Shown here one piece after another: positions 1 through 8,189 of a stretch of 64,000 nucleotides of DNA. The stretch covers positions 310,001 to 374,000 of the forward strand of contig CANNFU010000002.1 in assembly GCA_947503965.1 (NCBI GenBank). The letters are read 5' to 3'. This DNA is from an uncultured Paracoccaceae bacterium (GTDB lineage Bacteria; Pseudomonadota; Alphaproteobacteria; Rhodobacterales; Rhodobacteraceae). How positions within the stretch are numbered: position 1 is the stretch's first letter; each line of letters opens with the position of its first letter. The position numbers were made by a program, and so were the translations under genes. The notes under the pieces are model-generated. The model worked only from the letters and a program-made list of their open reading frames with translations, did not search any database and was not told the origin of the DNA.

Positions 1-1119
1 AAAGCGCAACCGCTCTGTTCCGCGTGGCACGGTCGGGAAATTGATCGGTTGGACATAGATGCCATGATCCGCCAACAGCATATCGGACAATTTTTTGGTA
101 TGCACCGGATCACCCACAATCAGCGGTACGATATGGCTGCCATGATCAATGATCGGCAGACCCATTCCCTTCAACCGCAGCTTGAGGATTTTCGCCTGCG
201 TCTGGTGTTGTTCGCGCAACGCCTGATCGGTCTTCAGATGCGCAACGCTTGCCGCCGCACCCGCCGCAACCGCTGGCGGCAAAGAGGTCGTAAAGATGAA
301 CCCCGGCGCATAAGACCTTATCGCGTCGCACATTTTTGCAGATGCGGCGATGTAACCACCCATGACACCATAGGCCTTGGCTAGCGTTCCGTTGATGATA
401 TCAATCCGGCCCATCAGCCCATCACGCTCAACCACACCGGCCCCGCGCGGGCCATACATACCAACGGCATGCACTTCATCGATATAGGTCAGCGCACCGA
501 ACTCATCCGACAGATCGCAGATCGCCGCAATGGGCCCAAAATCGCCATCCATCGAATAGATCGATTCAAACGCAATCACCTTGGGGGCCGCCGGATCATC
601 AGCGGCCAGCAATTCACGCAGATGGGCCAGATCGTTATGGCGAAATATCCGCTTCGCCCCACCATTGCGGCGCACACCCTCGATCATGGATGCGTGGTTC
701 AGCTCGTCCGAATAAATGATCAGTCCGGGGAACAGCTTGGGTAGCGTACTTAACGTAGCGTCATTGGCAATATAGGCTGATGTAAACAGCAGTGCGGCTT
801 CTTTGCGATGCAAATCGGCAAGCTCTGCCTCCAACCGCTTGTGATACACGGTGGTGCCAGAGATATTGCGCGTCCCGCCCGATCCGGCACCCGTCGCCTC
901 GATCGCTTCGTGCATCGCGGCCAGAACAACCGGATGCTGCCCCATGCCCAGATAGTCATTGCCACACCACACCGTCACCGGCTGTTCAGACCCGTCCGGC
1001 TTACGCCACGTCGCGTGGGGGAACTGGCCGCGCTTGCGTTCGATATCAATAAAGGTCCGGTAGCGGCCTTCTTGGTGCAAACGGTTGATTGCGGTGTCCA
1101 GCTGGGCGTCGTAATCCAC
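1..1119 (-). CDS. hemA: 5-aminolevulinate synthase, 3' end cut by window edge
   Basis: PLP-dependent enzyme condensing glycine and succinyl-CoA to 5-aminolevulinate, the first step of the C4 (Shemin) haem and bacteriochlorophyll pathway. The frame stays open for 373 codons to the left edge; the usual length is about 405, so roughly 30 C-terminal residues are missing. The N-terminus ([20 protein letters not shown]) is the characteristic alphaproteobacterial HemA start. The start is GTG at 1117-1119, preceded by an AGGAAAAGGA ribosome site. A perfect FNR-type box lies 151 bp upstream, suggesting oxygen control as in Rhodobacter. Confidence 0.93.
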   Translation of the reverse strand, partial: MDYDAQLDTAINRLHQEGRYRTFIDIERKRGQFPHATWRKPDGSEQPVTVWCGNDYLGMGQHPVVLAAMHEAIEATGAGSGGTRNISGTTVYHKRLEAELADLHRKEAALLFTSAYIANDATLSTLPKLFPGLIIYSDELNHASMIEGVRRNGGAKRIFRHNDLAHLRELLAADDPAAPKVIAFESIYSMDGDFGPIAAICDLSDEFGALTYIDEVHAVGMYGPRGAGVVERDGLMGRIDIINGTLAKAYGVMGGYIAASAKMCDAIRSYAPGFIFTTSLPPAVAAGAAASVAHLKTDQALREQHQTQAKILKLRLKGMGLPIIDHGSHIVPLIVGDPVHTKKLSDMLLADHGIYVQPINFPTVPRGTERLRF

Positions 1120-1269
1120 TGATACGTCCTTTTCCTCGTGACAAAGCCCACGCGCAGGAAGGTCTTTGAATCGTTCTAAGCGTCATATAGGGCGGTACGC
1201 CCACGGGCAATACGCTACATACTGTCGCCCCTTTGTGGGCATGAATGACATCACAGGCGTAACAAAGCG

Positions 1270-1283
1270 TTGATCTAAATCAA
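1270..1283. promoter_or_regulatory. FNR/FnrL-type box upstream of hemA
   Basis: TTGAT-CTAA-ATCAA matches the FNR consensus TTGAT-N4-ATCAA exactly. It lies in the 312-bp divergent gap between hemA and the M20 peptidase gene, which otherwise shows no gene. FnrL control of hemA is established in Rhodobacter; applying it here is inference. Confidence 0.7.
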
Positions 1284-1431
1284 AACCTGCAACCGCCCCC
1301 CGTGACTTTCTGTTTCGTATCAAATTTCCGGTGTCAGGCTACCGATCGCAGCGCTGCGCCCCTGCCCCATTGACCTTACCATCAAAGCAGACAAACCTGC
1401 GGCCAAATTCCCTATGCAAAGGCCGCATCCC

Positions 1432-2805
1432 ATGACACTCGACCCTGTCCTCGCCCGTATTGATGCCGACCTGCCGCAGGCTACTGACCGGCTGCTGGAC
1501 CTGCTGCGCATCCCGTCCATCTCGACCGACCCGGCCTACAAGGACAAATGCGATCAGGCGGCGGACTGGCTGGTGTCTGACCTGCAATCCATCGGGTTCA
1601 CCGCCTCCAAACGGCCGACATCGGGGCACCCCATGGTCGTGGCGCATTCCGGCGGCGACGGGCCGCATATCCTGTTCTACGGGCATTACGACGTGCAACC
1701 GGTCGACCCCCTGAACCTCTGGGACCGTGACCCGTTCGATCCGCAAATCGAAGACACCGCCAATGGCAAGGTGATCCGGGGGCGCGGATCATCCGACGAC
1801 AAGGGACAATTGATGACCTTTGTCGAGGCCTGCCGGGCCTGGAAAGCCGAACATGGGGAACTCCCCGCCAACATCACCATCTTCTTCGAAGGGGAGGAGG
1901 AATCAGGCTCCCCTTCCCTCACCCCTTTCATGGAAGAAAACGCCGATGAACTGACCGCCGACATCGCCCTGATCTGCGACACCGGGCTTTACGGCGACAG
2001 CACACCGGCGATCATCACCCAGCTACGCGGTCTGCTGGGCGAGGAACTGACCATCACCGGCCCCAACAAGGACCTGCATTCGGGCATGTATGGCGGCCTC
2101 GCCATGAACCCCGCACGGGTGCTGGCCAAAGTAATCGCCAGCCTGCATGACGACACAGGGCGGATCACCGTCCCCGATTTCTACGATGGCGTGCCCGAAC
2201 TCTCCAACGAACTCGCCGCCGCATGGGACGACCTGAAATTCGACGAAAAACACTTCCTCGGCGAAGTCGGGCTCTCCGAACCGGCGGGTGAGGCAGGGCG
2301 GCGGCCGCTCGAAATGCTCTGGTCGCGGCCCACCTGCGAGGTCAACGGCATGATCTCGGGCTATACCGGTGACGGGTTCAAGACAGTCCTGCCATCACAG
2401 GCCAGCGCCAAGATCAGCTTCCGCCTGGTCGGCAAGCAGAACCCGCTCAAAATCCGCGAAAACTTCCGTAAGATGGTGCAGGACATGCTGCCACCCGACT
2501 GCTCCGTCGCGTTCAGCGACCACGGGGCAAGTGCGGCAGGCCAGATGACCACAACCCACCCCGCCTTCGATCAGGCGCGCAAGGCGCTCTCCGACGAATG
2601 GCCCAACGCGGCGGCCTATGTCGGCTGCGGCGGCTCCATCCCCATCGCGGGGCATTTCAAGGACATCCTGAACATGGACGCCATGCTGATCGGCTTCGGT
2701 AAGGACGACGACCAGATCCACTCACCCAACGAAAAATACGACCTGTCATCTTTCCATAAAGGGATCAGAAGCTGGGCACGGATTTTGCATGAGATGACCC
2801 GATGA
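1432..2805 (+). CDS. M20-family metallopeptidase (dipeptidase)
   Basis: Zinc-dependent dipeptidase or carboxypeptidase-type hydrolase of the M20/M25/M40 family, 457 aa. Metal-site motifs are visible in order: GHYDVQP (His/Asp), GRGSSDDKGQ (bridging Asp) and EGEEESGS (catalytic and ligand Glu), followed by a lid domain and a C-terminal His region. An in-frame ATG at 1414 would add six residues, but AAAGG sits just upstream of the ATG at 1432 and the family normally begins M-x-L-D-P-V-L. It is divergent from hemA with no operon partner. Cytosolic; the exact substrate cannot be read. Confidence 0.88.
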   Translation: MTLDPVLARIDADLPQATDRLLDLLRIPSISTDPAYKDKCDQAADWLVSDLQSIGFTASKRPTSGHPMVVAHSGGDGPHILFYGHYDVQPVDPLNLWDRDPFDPQIEDTANGKVIRGRGSSDDKGQLMTFVEACRAWKAEHGELPANITIFFEGEEESGSPSLTPFMEENADELTADIALICDTGLYGDSTPAIITQLRGLLGEELTITGPNKDLHSGMYGGLAMNPARVLAKVIASLHDDTGRITVPDFYDGVPELSNELAAAWDDLKFDEKHFLGEVGLSEPAGEAGRRPLEMLWSRPTCEVNGMISGYTGDGFKTVLPSQASAKISFRLVGKQNPLKIRENFRKMVQDMLPPDCSVAFSDHGASAAGQMTTTHPAFDQARKALSDEWPNAAAYVGCGGSIPIAGHFKDILNMDAMLIGFGKDDDQIHSPNEKYDLSSFHKGIRSWARILHEMTR

Positions 2806-2932
2806 AGCCTGTCGCGCATGACCTCAGCCGGCGGTGATCCCAAGCGACTAGTCAGCAAATCAAGTAAACGCAAAGCGGGTGGACCACAGCGACTGCCGAA
2901 AACGATCATCACCCAGCAACAGGTTGACCTGA

Positions 2933-3916
2933 CTATTCGGAGACCGCTTGCTTGCTACGCAGTGATACCGCGTCATCCTGATCGGCGGCATACAGCGTGT
3001 TGACGAAATAAAGTGGACGGTTCTTGGTTTCGTTAAAGACGCGGCCCAGATATTCGCCGATCACGCCAAGCCCAATCAACTGCACACCGCCCAGGAATGA
3101 AACCGCCACGAACAGTGTGGGAAAGCCTGCCACCGGATCGTCGAAAAGGATCGCCTTCGTCATGATGAAGACGCCATAGCAAAACGAAATCATCGCAACG
3201 AGGATGCCCGCATATCCGAACAAGCGCAGCGGCAACGTGGTAAACGACGTTATGCCTTCAAGCGAAAAATTCCACAATTTCCAATAGTTAAAGCTGGTTT
3301 TTCCGCCAAAACGCGGATCGCGATCATAGTCCACGAACGCCTGTTTAAAGCCGACAACCGCAAAAATACCCTTCATGAAACGATGACGCTCGCGCATGCT
3401 GTTGATGGCGTTCAGCGCCTTGCGATCAATCAGCCGAAAGTCACCAACATTCGCCGGAATTGTTGACTGCGGATCGAACTTCTCCATCAGCCTGTAAAAC
3501 GCTGATGCGGTTGCTTTCTTGATGAACGTCTCGCCCTGTCGGCTGCTGCGGCGCGCATTGACAATCAGATAGCCCTCGCGCCACTTGGCAATCAGCTCGG
3601 GGATCAGCTCGGGCGGATCTTGCAAATCCACATCGATTGGTATGGCAGCCTGTCCGCGCACATGATCCAGCCCCGCTGTCAGCGCGATTTCCTTGCCAAA
3701 GTTTCGGCTTAAATCAACGATGACGACGCGACTGTCCTGCGCATGCAAGGCGACAAGCCGCTCCAGGGTCGTGTCGGTGCTGCCATCATTGACAAAGATG
3801 ATTTCCCCATCAATCCCCGCCTTATCAAGCACGGCCACCATACGATCATAAAAGGCCTCAAGCGATGCCTCTTCGTTATAGGCCGGAGCGACGATAGAGA
3901 TTTCTGGCATATTCAT
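2933..3916 (-). CDS. GtrB-like family 2 glycosyltransferase
   Basis: Membrane-bound GT2 enzyme, 327 aa, of the GtrB/DPM-synthase type that moves a sugar from a nucleotide donor to a polyprenyl phosphate. The N-terminal GT-A domain begins SIVAPAYNEEAS, and DVDLQDPPEL near residue 95 supplies the acidic metal motif. Two hydrophobic helices near residues 230-290 and the GEYLGRVFNETKNRP tail are typical of the family. Its ATG overlaps the stop of the upstream gtrA-like gene by 4 bp, indicating translational coupling and joint function in surface glycan modification. Confidence 0.88.
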   Translation of the reverse strand: MNMPEISIVAPAYNEEASLEAFYDRMVAVLDKAGIDGEIIFVNDGSTDTTLERLVALHAQDSRVVIVDLSRNFGKEIALTAGLDHVRGQAAIPIDVDLQDPPELIPELIAKWREGYLIVNARRSSRQGETFIKKATASAFYRLMEKFDPQSTIPANVGDFRLIDRKALNAINSMRERHRFMKGIFAVVGFKQAFVDYDRDPRFGGKTSFNYWKLWNFSLEGITSFTTLPLRLFGYAGILVAMISFCYGVFIMTKAILFDDPVAGFPTLFVAVSFLGGVQLIGLGVIGEYLGRVFNETKNRPLYFVNTLYAADQDDAVSLRSKQAVSE

Positions 3917-4314
3917 AGTGATGGTGTCGTCTTGTCGTCAAAGGTGATCGTCTTATGCGCCCAATAATTGCAAATGAACACAATCATCGTGCTCAGGATT
4001 TGCGCCACAATGACCGCAAGGCCAAGAATAACCGATAGCACAAAGAACAGGGCCGTGTTCAGCAAAATTGAAAGAACTGTAATCACACCGTATCGCAGCG
4101 TGGTCTGCACATGGGGCAAACTGCTGCGAAAGGTAAAGGCATAGTTCAGAACATAGCCAACAACGGCCCCCAAGACGGCCCCGGCAAACGACCAGAAGAC
4201 TGGAACATGCCAAAACGCGATCCCTGTGAACATCACCGCATAATGCGACAATGTCGCCACCACACCGACAGTGCCGAACTTCAAAAAGCGGGTAGGAAAC
4301 GGTAGCCTGGTCAA
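3913..4314 (-). CDS. GtrA family membrane protein (putative flippase)
   Basis: A 133-aa protein with four hydrophobic segments, matching the GtrA/DPMS family that is thought to flip polyprenyl-linked sugars. It begins with the typical short basic lead (RLPFPTRFLKFGTVG). The start is TTG at 4312-4314, overlapping the TGA of the upstream ORF, with GGAAGG about 10 bases before it. It sits between a small membrane ORF and the GT2 gene in one tightly overlapping operon, which strongly supports the assignment. Confidence 0.85.
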   Translation of the reverse strand: MTRLPFPTRFLKFGTVGVVATLSHYAVMFTGIAFWHVPVFWSFAGAVLGAVVGYVLNYAFTFRSSLPHVQTTLRYGVITVLSILLNTALFFVLSVILGLAVIVAQILSTMIVFICNYWAHKTITFDDKTTPSL

Positions 4315-4607
4315 CCGCCCGCACCTTCCACCGCATCAGCCACCTGCGTCTCAAGATGATCTAGATACGGTGCTTTCAGTTCGTCCACCAACTCATTCTG
4401 CGCAGCGATCGCATCGAAATTAACACGCGCGCTTTCTGCACGATCAACACCCGCAGGCAGGATCAGCTGCAGGCCCAAAGGGCTCACAGGATGCTCCAGA
4501 ACAATGTGTGTAGGACATAAAGAATGTGCTCTATCCAACCATGGTGCCTTGTAATCGATGTTCCAGACCCGAAGCGCAGCAGTAACCCACATGATCATAA
4601 TCAACAA
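4311..4607 (-). CDS. Small ORF leading the gtr operon, possibly a truncated membrane protein
   Basis: Up to 98 aa, unrecognised. The N-terminus is one hydrophobic segment (FVFLLIMIMWVTAAL) like the first helix of a larger membrane protein; the rest is soluble and acidic. The stop overlaps the TTG of the gtrA-like gene, so translation coupling looks real. The start is unclear: TTG at 4605-4607, or ATG at 4596-4598. Such operons usually carry a large multi-helix glycosyltransferase in this position, so this may be an internally deleted remnant. That is inference. Confidence 0.45.
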   Translation of the reverse strand: MLIMIMWVTAALRVWNIDYKAPWLDRAHSLCPTHIVLEHPVSPLGLQLILPAGVDRAESARVNFDAIAAQNELVDELKAPYLDHLETQVADAVEGAGG

Positions 4608-4788
4608 AAAGACGAAGATCGGTTTTCGTCGCGAATGTCAGTATTCATCTTGGTCCCTATAACTCTTCGAACAGCAGTACCGCGAATTTGCGGGCAAGCC
4701 AAAGAGTATCCATAAAAACGGGATCTTTGTAGAAGCCTTGTCCACATGCCGTGTATCAAGGCAACGTTCTGGTATGGTTGGGTAAAAA

Positions 4789-4865
4789 TGGCGCGGTTGA
4801 CGGGGCTCGAACCCGCGACCCCCGGCGTGACAGGCCGGTACTCTAACCAACTGAGCTACAACCGC
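4789..4865 (-). tRNA. tRNA-Asp (GTC), copy 1
   Basis: 77 nt on the minus strand including an encoded CCA. The acceptor stem GCGGTTG pairs with CAACCGC, the T arm has GGTTCGAGCC, and the anticodon loop has CTGTCAC giving GTC. It is nearly identical to the second copy at 8041-8117, with one visible difference in the D loop. Confidence 0.97.
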
Positions 4866-5074
4866 GCGTAAGCAGCCGGATAAAGCGGGACATGCGGGGC
4901 GTCAACGGAAAATCACGCCCGCCAAGTCGTTTTTCCGGTATAAATACCCGTTCCACGCCGGAACGTGCCGTGGCGGAGGTCATAGCCTGTCAACATGACC
5001 AACGCACGCTCATGACAACGAAGCCGCTTGCTGCTTGTCGATCCCGCAAAAAATCAGTCCAAAGGGGGCGCAAG

Positions 5075-5247
5075 ATGACCAATCAGCAATCACCAATTTT
5101 GAACTTACTCCCGCTCACTTCACTGCATCTGAAAAACCACAGGACCTTCCGTCACAGGTCTGCGGCTGGCAGTTTGCGGACGACGGACCTGAAGCAGTAC
5201 TGAACGGTGTAGATATCAGCCGCAGCAACTATTGGCGTGAGGCATGA
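5075..5247 (+). pseudogene. Decayed small gene, remnant copy 1 of 3
   Basis: The reading frame ending at 5247 finishes LNGVDISRSNYWREA-stop, matching the end of copy 2 (LNGLHVSLGDYWWKA-stop) at the protein level. A good ribosome site (AAGGGGG) precedes an ATG at 5075, but that ATG is in a different frame from the conserved C-terminus, implying a frameshift. Directly after the stop, ATGAGCGACAT and a TTGCTGA stretch are shared with copy 2. The rest of 4866-5412 holds nothing I can assign. Confidence 0.5.
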
Positions 5248-5412
5248 GCGACATTTTGTTTTGCTGACTATCCATACCGTTCTGCGCGTCGTCGCCACTA
5301 GGTAGGCCTAACGGTGTTCACAGCAAAGATAACTTCTCAACTGGCATTTAGATACACGCCGTGCTTACCTCACTCCCGCTGATTCATTCAAAAGTTGCAC
5401 GGACTGCTGTAC

Positions 5413-5748
5413 ATGAGAACATTTAGTATATTCGCGCCAATTGCCATTCTCACCATGAGCGGCTGCTTTGGATCCACCCTTGATTACGGCTCCGAGCCGA
5501 CGACCACACGCTATACGGAGCCACAGGTTTCGAGACTTTCGACAATCCGCCCATATCCCAACCGGGATGACGTGTGCCAAGAGATCAAAGCGACTGGCGA
5601 TATTCAAGAACCATCACCTGAGGGGTCTTTGCTCATTGCTTGTCCAAAACATGAACGTGGCGCACTTCAGGACAGGCTAACGGAAGGTGCGCAGATTGTC
5701 GGCCATACAAAACACTGGACCGTGTTGGTTGTTCCACCAAATTCATGA
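5413..5748 (+). CDS. Putative lipoprotein of unknown function
   Basis: 111 aa. The N-terminus MRTFSIFAPIAILTMSGC is a signal peptide ending in a lipobox-like LTMSGC, so Cys18 is the probable lipidation site. The mature part is about 94 aa, polar, with two further cysteines (in DDVCQEI and IACPKHE). A TTG at 5395 is an alternative start, but the ATG at 5413 sits right at the signal peptide. No relatives recognised. It lies in the accessory segment between the tRNA-Asp genes. Confidence 0.6.
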   Translation: MRTFSIFAPIAILTMSGCFGSTLDYGSEPTTTRYTEPQVSRLSTIRPYPNRDDVCQEIKATGDIQEPSPEGSLLIACPKHERGALQDRLTEGAQIVGHTKHWTVLVVPPNS

Positions 5749-5866
5749 CATTGATGGTCGCCCGGGAACGGCACACACGTCGCCTATCACCTGCAGGATT
5801 GTCGGATTTATGAGATAGCAACTCGCGCAATGTCCGCTTGGACGCCATTCCTACCGACATGCAAAG

Positions 5867-6358
5867 ATGAAGACATACAATCAATACAGCTTTCGCACAG
5901 CGACGCGCGACGATCTGGATCTGCTCATGGCATGGCAATCGGCCCCACATGTCGGTGAGTGGTGGGATTCAGATGAGCCCTATGATGCAGAGGACTTGAA
6001 CGACCCTCGTGTCGCACGATGGATCGTGTCGTTTGACAACAAGCCATTCGCGTTCATGCAAGACTACACCGTCCACGGCTGGGACGATCACCATTTTGCC
6101 CATCTTCCAAAGGGTTCGCGGGGAATTGACCAATATATCGGTGACCCCGAAATGATTGGTGTCGGGCATGGATCAGCCTTTATCCGCGCGCGAATGATCG
6201 CTCTCTTTAGGCAGGGTGCGCCTGTGATCGCGACCGATCCACATCCAGAGAATGCACGCGCGATAGCGGTCTATCGGAAACTGGGTTTTGAGCCGTCAGG
6301 GCTACCGCAAGACACTCGGTGGGGAGTGATCTTACCCATGTTGGCCAAAACCGAATAG
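5867..6358 (+). CDS. GNAT acetyltransferase, AAC(6')-like
   Basis: 163 aa. The layout matches the AAC(6')-I / Acetyltransf_8 branch of GNAT enzymes, which acetylate amino groups using acetyl-CoA. Visible signatures are WWDSDEPY near residue 32, GIDQYIGDPEMIGVGHGSAF near residues 85-105 (acetyl-CoA loop region) and DPHPENARAIAVYRKLGF near the C-terminus. Whether it acts on aminoglycosides or on a metabolite such as a siderophore precursor cannot be told. It sits alone in the tRNA-flanked accessory segment. Confidence 0.75.
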   Translation: MKTYNQYSFRTATRDDLDLLMAWQSAPHVGEWWDSDEPYDAEDLNDPRVARWIVSFDNKPFAFMQDYTVHGWDDHHFAHLPKGSRGIDQYIGDPEMIGVGHGSAFIRARMIALFRQGAPVIATDPHPENARAIAVYRKLGFEPSGLPQDTRWGVILPMLAKTE

Positions 6359-6434
6359 CACGCAGGCAGCATCAACTTTGGCTGCCATACTCCCGTCTGC
6401 ATAGGGCCAGATTTTCACCTCTTGATTTAAACTA

Positions 6435-6652
6435 ATGAACCGCGCCCAGCCCGCCCCAGATCACTACGACGACAGACAAGACAGTAGCCGCTTGGCGTTA
6501 GGAACTGTGGGCGTTGTCGTCAATGATCCAAACCCGGCTTTAAATGGGTTACACGTCAGCCTCGGCGACTATTGGTGGAAGGCATGAGCGACATAAGTCT
6601 CTTGCTGATAATCTATGCCGCGTTGGGTTTAATGGGCAATCCTTTGAGTTGA
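6435..6652 (+). pseudogene. Decayed small gene pair, remnant copy 2 of 3
   Basis: A 50-codon frame (6435-6587) ends NPALNGLHVSLGDYWWKA-stop. Overlapping its stop by ATGA, a second short frame reads MSDISLLLIIYAALGLMGNP-LS-stop (6584-6652), resembling the start of a small membrane protein. Copy 1 repeats both pieces with a one-base shift in the second. No clear ribosome site is seen. I read it as the tail of one gene coupled to the truncated head of the next. Confidence 0.45.
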
Positions 6653-6656
6653 GTTG

Positions 6657-7424
6657 CTAGCGGAGGTTAAAGTAGGTGAGAACTAGAGCTATCATGGCGC
6701 TCGCTATCTCTCCGATACCTGCATCAACGAATTTCTTGGCTATCCATCGGAGCGGCTTGACAACAATTTCAGCTATTGCCCGTAGACGCACATGCGTCGC
6801 TTGCATAAGTCGCCGACCCGCACTTAGCTCTCCAGACAGCATTGCCTTTTCGTCTGGGTCGCCATCGTTGACTCCGGCTAACTGATTTGTGATGTTTTCA
6901 AGACCTGCAATGATCTCTTGCACTATGGGTTGATTGTGGCTTATCGGTACAAAACGATCTGAGCCGGGGATCGCGCCTCCTTCAAGCCTTCGTCTTATGT
7001 AGCGGTCAAGTTCACGCGCGTGCGGCAGAAACAATTTGCGCACTTGTTCGTGACTGGCGTCGTTGTAATCCCCTTTGAAACTTCGAAAATAGCTGCCTAC
7101 GAATTTCTCATAGTCGATGTCTGTACTGGCAAATGCCCTCAGCAGGATTTGCTGACCGCCCAGTCTTTTGACCTTATCGAGGGGCCAATTGAGAGTGTTG
7201 TTTCCGATACCAATTTGCTCCACGAGCATATCATTCATGACGGAATCAATAGTTGTGGAACTGATCACTTCATTCATTATGGAAGCAATTGAATCTGGAG
7301 CGTCGCTTATAAGATAAAACCACCTCTCTAAGAGCTTTGGGAAATCAGCGTAGCCGGTGTCGTACGCTAAGTTGGTTACTTCCTCCAATTCGTCTAAGAA
7401 GTACTCACTGTCTTCATCGATCAT
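6657..7424 (-). CDS. Unknown protein with C-terminal hydrophobic segment
   Basis: 255 aa from ATG at 7422-7424; a longer frame to 7547 is open, but the extra N-terminus reads poorly. Acidic N-terminal region (MIDEDSEYFLDELEEV), a largely helical middle with EQVRKLFLPHARELDRYIRR, and a C-terminal hydrophobic stretch (IASAMIALVLTYF), suggesting tail anchoring. Base composition is visibly more AT-rich than neighbouring core genes, consistent with transfer. No family recognised. Confidence 0.6.
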   Translation of the reverse strand: MIDEDSEYFLDELEEVTNLAYDTGYADFPKLLERWFYLISDAPDSIASIMNEVISSTTIDSVMNDMLVEQIGIGNNTLNWPLDKVKRLGGQQILLRAFASTDIDYEKFVGSYFRSFKGDYNDASHEQVRKLFLPHARELDRYIRRRLEGGAIPGSDRFVPISHNQPIVQEIIAGLENITNQLAGVNDGDPDEKAMLSGELSAGRRLMQATHVRLRAIAEIVVKPLRWIAKKFVDAGIGEIASAMIALVLTYFNLR

Positions 7425-7544
7425 TCTTTCGTAACCTTTAAATCGCCTATGTTTTTGAACGGTAACCACTATCAAAATGAACAGTTTTGAAGTCGGCGCA
7501 AACCAAAAACTTTTCCTGCAGCACTCTGGGAATCCCTTTGCGAC

Positions 7545-7611
7545 CAAACCCCGCGCATGACTGGCACATCAGCCATAGCGACTATTGGGGCAACCCACGA
7601 ACTTCTTAGAC
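7545..7611 (+). pseudogene. Remnant copy 3 of the decayed gene, C-terminal fragment
   Basis: On the plus strand one frame reads PLRPNPAHDWHISHSDYWGN and then a stop. It aligns with NPALNGLHVSLGDYW of copy 2 and LNGVDISRSNYW of copy 1. No start or upstream coding region is visible. It overlaps the 3' end of the minus-strand ORF at 7569-7862. Confidence 0.35.
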
Positions 7612-7862
7612 AAACAAGAATATCGGAATGGCACAAAAAAACAAATGGCCGCAACAGCCTTCAAAGGATTTGGTGGCCGCGTCGGTTCCCCGCGTGATGA
7701 CCTATAAAACAGATCTTCTATGAAGGATGAATGTTTACCGAACAGATGATAACGAACGTATGCAAACAACGCACACGTTGCACTCAAGGCCGCCCCACCA
7801 AAAATGAAGACGACAAGCCAGAGTCCGATACCATATGCAGCGTAATCAACCAGCGTTTCCAT
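7569..7862 (-). CDS. Small membrane protein of unknown function
   Basis: 97 aa. The ATG at 7860-7862 has TGGAG five bases upstream. Residues 8-38 (YGIGLWLVVFIFGGAALSAT and beyond) form one long or two short membrane helices, followed by a basic stretch and a second hydrophobic segment (AVAAICFFVPF). The last dozen codons run through the sequence of remnant copy 3 on the other strand, so the natural C-terminus may have been replaced. Unrecognised. Confidence 0.5.
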   Translation of the reverse strand: METLVDYAAYGIGLWLVVFIFGGAALSATCALFAYVRYHLFGKHSSFIEDLFYRSSRGEPTRPPNPLKAVAAICFFVPFRYSCLSKKFVGCPNSRYG

Positions 7863-8040
7863 AACACTCCATCAGCACGGGTTTGAATTTAGGGGCGTAA
7901 ACTCTGTACATAGTAGCCCCCCAACCCATCAAAACGAATGCTTTTGCCTCGTGATTCCCACGCAACACTTGCAAAGAGTGTGGTTACGGTGCGGCCAGCG
8001 CCGCTCCAGAAACACAAGATTCTGCGTTTATAGAAAAAAG

Positions 8041-8117
8041 TGGCGCGGTTGACGGGGCTCGAACCCGCGACCCCCGGCGTGACAGGCCGGTACTCTAACC
8101 AGCTGAGCTACAACCGC
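8041..8117 (-). tRNA. tRNA-Asp (GTC), copy 2
   Basis: 77 nt including encoded CCA, with the same acceptor, anticodon (GTC) and T arms as copy 1. In direct orientation with copy 1, it bounds the 3.2-kb accessory segment. Confidence 0.97.
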
Positions 8118-8189
8118 GCATCTGCTTGTTCGGACAAACGTCCGAACGTGGATTGCTTCTAAGAGTGCGCGCAGGCGCCGTCAAGCGCC

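Noticed and set aside
4638..4850. 70-aa minus-strand ORF
   Set aside because: It is a read-through of tRNA-Asp copy 1 (its start lies in the tRNA).
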